From Amoebophrya sp. A120 (Eukaryota > Sar > Dinophyceae > Syndiniales > Amoebophryaceae): a stretch of DNA of 64,000 nt. Each line of letters starts with the position of its first letter. Position 1 is the stretch's first letter. A program made the translations under genes and the position numbers. The stretch covers positions 10,259,432 to 10,323,431 of the forward strand of contig CAJINV010000001.1 in NCBI GenBank assembly GCA_905178155.1, in the 5' to 3' direction. A model generated the notes under the pieces. The model was not told the origin of the DNA. It ran no database searches and worked only from the letters and a program-made list of their open reading frames with translations. Shown in pieces: positions 35,001-44,500 of the stretch.

Positions 35001-36982
35001 CCGATCCCGGGTCGGCTTCTATCACAAGCGCCGGATCAACATGGTTTGTCGCTTCGCCTCCTCGTGATGTCACGGCTGGCAGTCCGGATGCGTGTTATGG
35101 ATGACGGCACGCTCTCGCAGGTACTACAGTTCTTGTTTTGTATCCCAGTACTTCGTTTGTGGTATGTCAGTTTAGACGGGTGCGCTAGTATGTTGAAGCG
35201 CAAGAGATGTATGCTCTAGCTACCTCGCACCACCACTCCCACCACGCCCACACACCGACGCGCATACGACTGGAAAGGCGACAGCAGGCTTCGATCTCAC
35301 GAGATAAGCAGTGGCGCACTGTTTAGCTTCATTGTCCAACGCACTACATGGCTTTCCTCGTTGTTGAAGCAACAGAGGCTCGAGATCCACGGTCGTTGAC
35401 ACAGATTCAGAATGTACACAGACAAAGCAATAGAGCGTAGATGGTTGGATCAGTGCCCCCACACCCATCTGTGTACGAATAACGACAGCCGAATGATCTT
35501 GCTCTTTGATTTGCCAAGAAGACGGCAGCCGTTTGCCTTTTGATGATCAAGATCGCCGCTTTTCTCTGTTTTTTGAACGAAAGTTTTTTGGGGCGAAAGA
35601 ATAGCCGAAGTGCACGTAGCTCCTGTCTGTGCTTTCGTCGATGTTTTTGAAAAACTCCCGAGTAGCCCCCGGTTGCGGCAGATTGCAAGACCATTTAATC
35701 CTGGGGATCGTTTCGCCCTCCCTTGATGAGCAAAATTTAAAACCACGAGCGCGATCGCGATCTTGTTGGAGCCTCCGCCCCCGCCCTCGCGATATCGCTG
35801 GGCAAGATCCGAGCTATTCGCCCGCCTGCTCGGACGGGCGACTAGCTCGGACACTCGAGCGCGTTGGCCCACATATAGTTCCACAACTTGGATGAATACA
35901 GGGCAGGCCCAAAACTTGGAGGAATACAGAATGAACGCGCGCAGCTAGTATTACACTTCGAAAGAGATAGGCTGGCTACATTCCTATTTGAAGAGCTGCA
36001 AGAAATGTTTTGGACTTTGCGAAGCCATGGGGGGCAGCATGGCGCTCAAAGAGACACTAACTCGCTCAAAGAGACACTAACTAAGCCGCGGAGTGGGGAG
36101 TTCGTTGTGGAGAGGATAAGTTACGGAATCGGCATGCACACCAGTCCGCGAACGGGATTGTCGTACGACGACGTGGTGTACTGTGTCCATTTGCAGCGGA
36201 ACGCAGCCTACTACATGTACAAGGGCGTCTTGCCGCTCTACGGAATCATGTTTTTGTCGAATCTGACCTTCTTCATCGACGTGGCCCTCCTGTCCGATCG
36301 GCTCGCGCTGATTTTCGGCATGTTTTTGACCGCGTTCGCTATTCAGTGGACGATCTTGGATCGGTTGCCTCGCGTGCCTTACCTGACGTTTTTGGATCGA
36401 TTGATCGCCGCGACCATCTTCGGGCTGATCCTAATGTCTTTGGGCAGCAGCTTGGCGCACAAGGTGCGGTATCCGAACGGAGCCGGAAGCAGCAGTGGAA
36501 GTTCAGCAGGTGGAACCTCCGACGTGGGGTCGGAGGATGCGCCGTTGTTTTTTCTCTCCGGAGTATCGCGCGAGGAGTTTTCGAACTTCCTGGACACGTT
36601 GTTCGTGTGTGTGGCGGACATCAGTTTCGTGCTGCTGCACGCCGTTGCGCACAGCGAGACGGTGACCACGACGCACGGCTCAAGTTCACTATTCCAGAAG
36701 GGTTTTGGCCTGGTCGGTGCTTGTTTTGGAAAGGTATGGAAGGGCGTATCTTTCGTTTTCAAGTTGTCGGGAACGACCCGTGGTGGTCAAGGCGTAGCGC
36801 TTGGCCAGCGCGGGAAGCGGCGGAGATTTAAGCAAGGCGGTCAGGGGTTTCACCGAGTCTGCAACCCTATGGAAGGCCACCTGTGGCGATTCGAAGACCT
36901 ACCAATGGACTTATACGATGAAAAAGGCGTGAAGAAGTCGTCCCTTGGGAAGGGGGTGCCTGTTAAAGCAGCGAACTTTTGA
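32044..36982 (+). CDS. Pentameric ligand-gated ion channel homologue (Cys-loop superfamily)
   Basis: N-terminal exon from 32044: a ligand-binding-domain pattern with VSVKVLIDECKIITQHQGEM, FHWTDERFKNFPL, PSDVWRPEI, and FPFDSFRFDF (the FPFD of the Cys loop; the paired cysteines are not conserved). It ends in RSGEFVVERISYG at 32769. The C-terminal exon (36127-36982) continues with YCVHLQRNAAYYMYKG and four membrane helices: YGIMFLSNLTFFIDVAL, ALIFGMFLTAFAIQWTIL, LIAATIFGLILMSLG and FLDTLFVCVADISFVLLHAV. That is the M1-M4 layout of the family. Two anomalies: the frame shifts by one at the five-G run 32418-32422, and 3.4 kb bounded by copies of a 42-nt exon segment separates the exons. Leaving out one G and one repeat copy gives 526 aa. 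It may be a working channel gene or a damaged one. Confidence 0.72.
32728..32769 (+). repeat. 42-nt exon segment, copy A
   Basis: Starts GCCGCGGAGTGGGGAG and ends AGTTACGG, encoding PRSGEFVVERISYG of the channel. It is repeated at 34508-34549 (one difference) and 36085-36126 (one difference). This copy ends the N-terminal exon. Confidence 0.95.
32764..34487 (-). CDS. Antisense gene nested in the channel locus, unrecognised
   Basis: Reads leftward in four exons: 34487-34455, 34156-33522, 33200-33139 and 32925-32764, separated by three introner elements. The joins read GAGGGGVNSSF, DDWNDLTEVERDF and LSVTGGAAST. The protein is about 296 aa if one G is removed from a five-G run near 33826 (complement of CCCCC), where the frame shifts. 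It is Gly/Ser/Asn-rich at first, with SLNTSDEDDDDDSH and a helical part, RLHAMQNRQSQTHAVKVILE. It ends in KAVFHLLSVLITQRDMP. The stop lies inside repeat copy A and the 5' end reads into copy B without a stop, so the true start may be further right. Function unknown. Confidence 0.6.
32931..33138 (-). mobile_element. Introner element, family 3
   Basis: 208 nt, ends TATCCAGGAAAAAAACTG and CAGTTTTTTCTTGCATA, pairing on through GTAAGTGTAA. The target-site duplication CCCGG is at 32926-32930 and 33139-33143. It is an intron of the antisense gene. Confidence 0.88.
33206..33521 (-). mobile_element. Introner element, related to family 2, degraded target repeat
   Basis: 316 nt, ends TATCAACGTGAAAAATAC and GCATTTTTCATTGTAATA around a CCCCCAC / GTGGGGG core. 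Flanks are AAGCG (33201-33205) and AGTCG (33522-33526), an imperfect duplication. Removal keeps the antisense frame (DWNDL-TEVERD). Confidence 0.82.
34157..34449 (-). mobile_element. Introner element, family 3-like
   Basis: 293 nt, ends TATCCTGAGTAAAAACG and CGTTTTTACACAGGATA, continuing TCCCCA / TGGGGA. The target-site duplication CCACC is at 34152-34156 and 34450-34454. It is an intron of the antisense gene. Confidence 0.92.
34508..34549 (+). repeat. 42-nt exon segment, copy B
   Basis: Same segment as copy A with one T-to-C change. It is followed directly by GTAAGAG, a good plus-strand splice donor, and lies just upstream of the antisense gene's first recognised exon. Confidence 0.95.
34556..34690 (+). 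repeat. Degenerate microsatellite
   Basis: Repeated GAATCAGACTAATA and shorter variants (AGAATCA, GATAGA) over about 135 bp between repeat copies B and C. Confidence 0.85.
36085..36126 (+). repeat. 42-nt exon segment, copy C
   Basis: Same segment with one C-to-A change; it runs straight into the transmembrane exon of the channel. It is preceded by two copies of CTCAAAGAGACACTAACT, the second ending in TAAG, which could act as branch point and acceptor. Confidence 0.95.
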
Positions 36983-37660
36983 TCGGCTTGCTGCATATTG
37001 ATGGATGCATCGATACTTAAGGGATTATCTGGACCTTGAAATCGTTGAGCCAGCGGCAGCTCACGCATGCCTGTGGATAAACGAATTCGATTCGAAGAAA
37101 AAGAAAACTCTCCTGGAATTTTGAAGATGCATGCTTATTAGGACGAAAAGTGAGTGGGTACCCGTGCACTTTTTGGCCCGACAATTCTTGCGAACAAAGT
37201 TGCAGTATGTGATGATGTGCCGGTAAGTATTCACCGGCAAACAACGACGCAGTGATGTCAAGCAAGAAGCGATAGAACCATGTGTGCAAGCGTGGAGTAT
37301 TGGTTTTTGTCCAGGGTGCGCTTAGAGTGTTCTCTATTTCGTTTCCTCAGCGCGAGGTCGACTCAGTTTGTTCTGACTAGTAGATCTCTCACAAGTAGAA
37401 AGTTCAAAAATGCACCATCGTCGCTGTTTAGTATTTCACTTCCAGTTCCTGTTTTTCTGAACGCTATCAACTACCCCTTCGTGAAATGATCATTGGCTTT
37501 CTTTTCTAGTTTTTCGCAACTACTAGCGATTATTCTTCTCTCTACCTTTAAGTATTTTTTTGGGCCATTTAGGTCTCGCGGAACATGATCGTATTTTCGA
37601 GGAAGAAGCCACGTGATATGTTGTAGTACCACTCCTGAAAGCTTCGTCAGACGACTGAAG
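36983..37660. other. Intergenic stretch, no gene seen
   Basis: About 680 bp with no coding evidence. An acceptor-like GCTTCGTCAG lies just before the phosphatase start. Confidence 0.5.
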
Positions 37661-40600
37661 ATGTTTCAAGGTTTCGCGAGTGCTTTTGGTACATCGGTGC
37701 CGAGCTTCACCGGTACTGCGTCGGGTACTAGCGACGCCTCCTCTTCCAGCAACAGCAAGGCCAATCGCAGCGACGGCGGCACGACCGCGACAACTTCTGG
37801 GTCCTCCTCGTCTACGGAGCCCGCCGAAAGGCCGTCGAACAGCGGCACCCTGTTAGGGTCTCTCTCCTCCACGTTCGGGAATTCCAGCACCCGTGCAGTT
37901 CCCAACTTCGACTTCAAGTCGTTCGCCGATGACGCCGCGAAACTGGCGCAAAAGACCGCAGCAAACGCGGCTGCTAAGGCGCGCGAGGCTGCGCAGCTGG
38001 TGCAGGAGGAATACCGAGCGACTTTTGAGGAGCAGCTGACAAAAATTGTGGATGTGATACCAAGGAAGCTGCTTATCATGGAGTTTCCCGCCAAAGAGGA
38101 CAACAAGCTGGAGCGGCTGGCGAACAGGCTAAACCGGAGCCACGGTTCCAAGTACTTGGTGCTCAACATGAGCGAACACTCCTACGATACCAAGCCGTTT
38201 CAAGGCGAAGTGATGGACGTGCGTTTCCGTGGACTGCCCAGCCCACCGCTGGAACTGTTTTTCAAGTTGGTAATCAGCGTGAAGCAGTGGCTTGACACCG
38301 GGAAAGAGCATGTTGTGGTGGTACTTTGCGATGATAATGCTTGCTTGTCGGCCTAATTTCTCATCTACGTCTTCGTTTTCTAAACCTTTTCAATGCAGCT
38401 TTCAGACAGCACGAAGCGAAGCCCGCAGGACCATTTGCAACGAGAGAAACGTTGTTGCGTGTAATAAGTCAAAGATAGGACAACGAAAACCAGTACAGGT
38501 CCACTGCTTTTCCGGTTTCACGCGGAGTGCGATGTTTTGCGCGTGCTACTTGTACTGGTGCAGCTACTGTCAATCAACGCAGCGGGGCTTAGAGTACACT
38601 CTGCGGCGACTAAAGGTGCCGAGCCAGATCCTGCCCACGCAAAAGCGGTACATGGAGTACTTCGAAACAGTTCTCACAGACGGGCAGAAAGCCGCGGACG
38701 CCCCGAAATATCTCACTCGCGTGCTTATCACGGGCATACCAAACTTTTCCAATTCCGGAGGCGGCGCCGGAGTGGCGCAGCGCCAACAAGCGCTCGGAGC
38801 TGCGACGACGCCGGCAGGAGATGTTGGAAATAAAAGCAAAGCATCGAATGCATCCGCCAGCGAGACTACCGAGCAGGGCAAAGTGGCACCTTTTGCAGCA
38901 GGAGATAATTCAGATGCCGGTGGGAAAGGAGCGCAGCATGAGTCCGCTTCATCGTCATCGACATCGCAGGATAAAGCCGCGGAAGATGCACAAGCATCCA
39001 CTGCCAGCAAAAGTGACAAGGACGAATCCAAACTTGGTGACTCGGCCTCTTCCGCAAGCGGCAGCGCGTTTTTCGGAAAAATGAGCTCCACGTTTGAGAC
39101 GTTCCGGTCCTCCTCCAAAGAGAGCGCGCCGAAGCTATTTTCGAACTTTCAGAAAGACTTTTCCAGTACGTTCAAGAACTTGCAGAAGGAAGTTTCGACA
39201 AGCAGTGCGAAGATCTTTCAACAGGTCACCACCGCCGCCGCAGCTTCTCCGCTGATGACCACCGGAGGGAATAGTTTGCAAGGAGCAGGAGGGGGAGGTT
39301 CAGATCCCGAGACAAGCTCCACCACTTCAGCCGCGAAGGAACCGATATTCGTGCCCTATCTAGGTACTTCCATTTCAGGAAAATGTCGTTGTCACAGTGA
39401 GTCTACCGTCGTTGTCACATTCCGACACACGCCTACTACACTTTGTAATACGAAAAAAAGTAAAAGAGTACGCAAATTCTGCAGCAAATTCAGTACAAAA
39501 CTTCTGCAGAAATCTGGCACAAGGAGAAGATGCTGTATTCCTCCTGGAATTCGCTGGATCCCGCGACAAGCCCCGCTCAGGAGTACTACACCTCAGACTC
39601 CTGTGTACCCTTCACACTCAAAGACGCGGAGAAATTCCTTTGTCCCTCGCTAGACGGCGACGTCCTGGTGCGGGTGCGGCACTACGACAAGAAAACTAAG
39701 CAGAAAAGCTCCGCGTTTCGCCTAGGTAGACACGTATTTCTATCTTCTGCGCTTGGTGTTGAATTGCAAAACACGAATGCATGGTAAACGTAAAGCCGGG
39801 CGCTTTGTGGCCATCTACAGCTATGGCACTCTGCTCTCGGTAAAGATAATGGTTGTAGCTAGAGCTACATCGATCTTCATCTTCATCTTCTTCTTCCGAT
39901 CAAAGCGTGTGTAAAAAAGCGAAAATGACGTCGTTGACTAGGTTTCAACACAAACTACGTGTCGGGGAACTTTCTGCATTTCCCGAACACGGAGCTAGAC
40001 ACCGCAACGATGGAATTTCCGCGGGACGGCTTTGTCGACCTCTTCTTCGAGGAGGACGGCGCCAAGAAAAAAACCAAGGAGACTCTGTCACAGGAGGCCG
40101 AAGTGTTCCAGCGCGCCCGGCAGCTCTTTGAGGAGATCAAGGCCGAGGAAACGGAGAGGCTAAGACAGCAGGTTTTGCTGGAAAAGGAAAACAAAAACAT
40201 CAAGGGCCGGATTTCGGCGCACCTCGCTGGTACGTGCTGTGTTTGGACTGAAGATGAAATGGGTATCTATGAAATGTGGGAACGAACAAGACTTGCGATT
40301 GCCGTCGTGACGACTTAGCACACAAACTAGAGTGTCAGAAGAATAGAAAGTAGGAAATTCAAAATCAAAGCAAAAACTGCAAACAAATTAAAAACAGGTG
40401 ATCACAGCAGCGACGCCGGCTCGGTCGAGGAGCGCATGCAAACAGAGGAGGAGTTCGACCGGCTACAGCGACAGCTGCTCGAGGATGCCGAACTGGAGCA
40501 AGGTGCTGGTGGTGAAGCCTCTCCCACGATCCAGAACTTGGATACGACTGATATGTACGAGATGAGCTGGGCGCAGCCGGGCGCGAAAGGCCAGAAGGGC

Positions 40601-41038
40601 GACGAGAGCCGCGGTGGGAAAAAAGAAGAGGCGAAATCTGTAGCAGGAGGTGGAGTGACCGAAAATCCAGCTGCTAGCAGTACAACCACCCCCACTTCAG
40701 CCACTGCAAGTGGATCCGCGGCGGGAAACGTTCAGGCGTTCGATATGACGACGCCCAAGAGTGCGACGTCAACTCCGGAAAAGAGTGCAGAAGAAAAAAC
40801 CGCGCCACCACCACCGCCGCCGCCCCCCGCGGTTGTCGCAGTAGAGGCGCCCGCGGATGAAGTAGCACCACCTGCAGCGACAAGTAAAGTAGCCTCGTCA
40901 CCAGGGGCAGGGGACGAGGACTTGCTCGACAGCTTGATGCAAGACACCACCAGCGCGCCCAGCCCCGAAACTGCCAGCGCGGAAAAGAAAACCGCAAGTG
41001 CAAACGACGAGCTAGACGACTTGCTTACGCTCATGTAG
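37661..41038 (+). CDS. PTEN/auxilin-type phosphatase with C2 domain
   Basis: Exons 37661-38320, 38499-39363, 39510-39725, 39942-40229 and 40398-41038 give 889 aa. After a Ser/Thr-rich N-terminus and a helical part comes the PTEN-like domain: LANRLNRSHGSKYLVLNMSE, then WLDTGKEHVVVVHC built across intron 1. The signature is HCFSGFTR, a complete C-x5-R catalytic loop, so activity is possible. The C2 domain starts RVLITGIPNF. It is interrupted by about 195 residues of Ser/Ala-rich sequence, then resumes as FVPYLEIWHKEKMLYSSWNS, FNTNYVSGNFLHF, TELDTATMEF and GFVDLFFE. The C-terminal third is disordered with a poly-Pro run and ends in DDLLTLM, a short acidic Leu motif of clathrin- or adaptor-binding type (inference). 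Auxilin/GAK, tensin and PTEN share this pair of domains; no kinase or J domain is seen. Confidence 0.82.
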
Positions 41039-41565
41039 TGAAACAAGAAATCTTGCATAGCAATAGCATACTACTATAACTTTATAAGGCGCATACGAGT
41101 ACGGGATACGATAGGAGCAATTCCGTGCTGGTAAGAAAAGAAATGATGAGGGATGCAGATGCTGTTGTATTCTACACTTTTTCCGTGGTACTTATGTTCC
41201 GCTCGTAGGTCTTCTTCGTTCACCTACTCACCTCGTCGAGATCGTGAGTCATTCGTGTGGTGGTGGTCGTGGTTCTCGTTCTGATGAGAGGCGTGAGAGC
41301 AGTAGATTGCACCGGCTAGAAGTACGTAGTCGATCGACAGTGCAAGAGAAGTGAATTCGATTTGGCGAAGTAGATGAAGGGAAAAGGAAGACGATTTTCT
41401 ACAGATGAGATACCGCCGAGTTGGTCGGTCTCGATCTTCTCGATTGGTGTCACGCAGCAGGTTGTTTGTTTCGTATTACGATCACGACATCTGTATGTAC
41501 CAGCAATCAGCTCGTTGCTGCAACAAAACAAAGAGAAAGTAGAATTGCGATCTTGACCTGCGAAG
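41039..41565. other. Intergenic stretch, no gene seen
   Basis: About 530 bp with no coding evidence. Confidence 0.5.
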
Positions 41566-44500
41566 ATGAGGCTGATCCTGGCAGAGTTCGGTGCGATCGG
41601 AGCGCAGGCATCGTGGCATACGTGGGACCAGATTCCTCCACTCTCTTTCGCCGAAGTGCATTCATCAGGAGATGAGGGGGGATCCGCAGCATCTTCTTCA
41701 AAAACTGAAAACGGCCAAGAACCGCAAGACAAGGAGGGTGGTCGTGATCGGCACACTGGTGAAGCGCAGAACAGTCCTACAGCGACCCCTTCCCCTTCGT
41801 CGAGAGAGCCGTCTCAAGTCGAAACTCTGCTTGGCCAGCTCAGTCCGAAACAACGGCACCGATTGCAAAACTTCTTGGAATTTGTCGGGGAAGAGCGCCA
41901 GGATGGTACGAAAGTGGAGAGCAACAGCAAAGGAGGCAGAAATCAGGAAGTAGATTCAACAAACGAGAAAGCAAGAACCAAGCATACCGCGTCTTCTTCA
42001 TCTTCCTCTTCGCAATCGCACAAGCGGGTGTCCGTTGAGCTGTCAGCGGATGCTGGCGCTGCCGCAAGTGACCGTGAAGATGCTGCCGACGGCGCTCGAA
42101 GTACGTCTGTTTCATCTTCGAATCATGTTGGTAATCCTAATCCTGCCGGGTCCAGCAACAAACTACTACAAAGAGAGCCGAGCGATGGAATGGTGTCTGC
42201 CACGAGTTCAACAACAGGAACAGCAGCTTCGACAAAAAGGACTACGAACCAGGACCAGGAAAACAAAAACCATGTGGAAAATCATGATGAGCATGATCAT
42301 TCACTGCCACCACGGGGGCGGACCAGTACCAGTAGTGTTCGTGGTCGCGCAGTTGCTCCTTCACAAGTCGCTTCGAGTATGCTGCAGTTGGAGGACTTGG
42401 AGAAATCCATGCTGCGAGAAAGCCGGCGAGGTGGATCAGCCTCGACAACGCATCTTTCGGAGCAGCCGGGCCTTCCTGCTCTGCACCAGGAAATGGACAC
42501 CCCATCCCTGCATTCTTCATCATCAGGCTCTTCAGCTACCCCAAGTGGTCCATCGTTGGTCCGGCGTGTTGGGCGGATGAAAAAGCGGCAAAGTGGGGTG
42601 GAGCAGACTCCGCTACAGCACGAAGAAGATCTCCGCCCCGCAAGCTCTTTCGTCGAGAAGCAGAAGAGTGCAGCAAGGACGGGTGACGTCCTGCAGCATG
42701 AGTTTTATGTCAACAACCATGCAGTAACTGCTCCGACTGCTCCGTACGGTCCAAACGTTCGGGTTGGTTCGTCTTCTCCGACGGTCGGCGACATGAGCGG
42801 GAGCACGACTGGTAGTACCTCCAGCCGATCTGTGGAACGGGAAGCTGCTGCCTCTGCTGTGAACGACGACCCGGAATTGCTGGTGCCGTACCAAGATCCA
42901 AGATCAACCGAACTAGGGCGTACAATTAAATGTATGACCGGGCACGCGTGGTCTTGCGAGCCTGTGAGTCAAGGCCGACAGTGGTCGGTCTATATTTTAT
43001 GAGCGGGCTCAACCCGCCCATCACGGTAACCAAAACCTGAGTAGCATGAATATGAACCAGGCAGGGGCGCAGTTTTGCGTTGATTTTCCTGCTCTGTGTT
43101 TGACATGCTGGGTTTTCAGGGACTTGCGCCCCTGCCGATGGTAGCTTGATTGTGATTCGCCGAGGGTGATTAGAGCTGCTATTTTGCTCTGCCTTAGGCC
43201 GATTTATTTCCTCCTGATTTCTCCAGTTCTGGAGAGGGAGAGTTTATTTTCAATCCTAGTTTCGGATTATGATTGGTCTCCCCTGATTTCTCTCGTTCCG
43301 GAGAGGGGGAGAGAGTTTATTTCCAGTCCTAGCTTCGGGCTAGGTTGGATTTCTCCTGATTTCTCCCGTTCCGGAGAGGGAGAGTGGTTTTATTTCCAGT
43401 CCTAGTTTCGGGCTAGGTTGGACTTCTCCTGATTTCTCCCGTTCCGGAGAGGGAGAGTGGTTTTATTTCCAGTCCTAGTTTCGGGCTAGGTTGGACTTCT
43501 CCTATTTTCTCCCGTTCCGGAGAGGGAGAGTGATTTTATTTCCAGTCCTGGTTTCGGACTAGGTTGGATTTCTCCTGTTTTCTCCCGTTCCGGAGAGGGA
43601 GAATTGAGTTTATTTCCGGTCCTAGTTTCGGTCTAGGTTGGAGTTCTCCAGATTTCTCCCGTTCCGGAGAAGGAGAGTGATTTTGTTTCCAGTCCTAGAA
43701 GTTTCGGGCTTGTTTGGATTTCTCGTGATTTCTCCCGGTTTGGAGAAGAAGGATTTGAGTTCCCGTCCTAGCTTCGGACTACGTTTGATTTCTCCTGTTT
43801 ATTTTCCCCCGATCTGGAGAAGGGACATTTATTTTCAGTCCGAGTTGCGGACTATGTCGGATTTGTGCGGTTTTCTCCCGTTTCTGGAGAGGGAGAATGT
43901 AACTCCGGTCCTAGTTCCGGACTAACTATGTTGGGCGTCTTCTATTTTCTCCAATTTTGGAGCGGGGGGCTTCGCCCTAAGTCCGGGGGTTTGAAGTATG
44001 CCCCAGATTTCTAGTTTCCAGCTCGAGGGAGGGAGGCTCCGTCCTGTTTCGGATGATTTCTTTGCGAGTGGCCTCCTATTCCCCCCTTGCGAGGAGAGAG
44101 TAGGGAATCCATTTCCCCTTCGGGGTCGATTTTGTTTGATTTTCGCATCCGTTTGTGATGGCGGAGTGAGTCTCTGCTTGATTTCGCATTTTTATTTGCC
44201 GCGCTTTCCCCGTACAAATCGGAGTATCCCCCTTGTGTCTCTCAGCGAGCGTGTTTCAGTCCTGTTGTTAGTCGGGCTTGGAGCAGTTTATCGCCACACA
44301 TCTCTCGTGCTGGTGAGGGAGCATCGGCCGCGTTTATGCCGTTTCTTCGGGGGCTTCTCCACTCTCCCCGCTCGGGGAGTGGGTTTCTCTTGGATTTCCA
44401 CTTGTGAGGGCAAGAAGTCTATTGCCCCAGGTTCTCCCGGGTGCGGAGAAGGATTTCAGGGTCTAGCTGCAGGCTGCTTTTCTGCTCTAATTTCCGGCTT

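Noticed and set aside
36670-36690. GGCTCAAG, part of the dinoflagellate spliced-leader sequence
   Set aside because: It lies inside the coding frame of the channel and lacks the rest of the leader.
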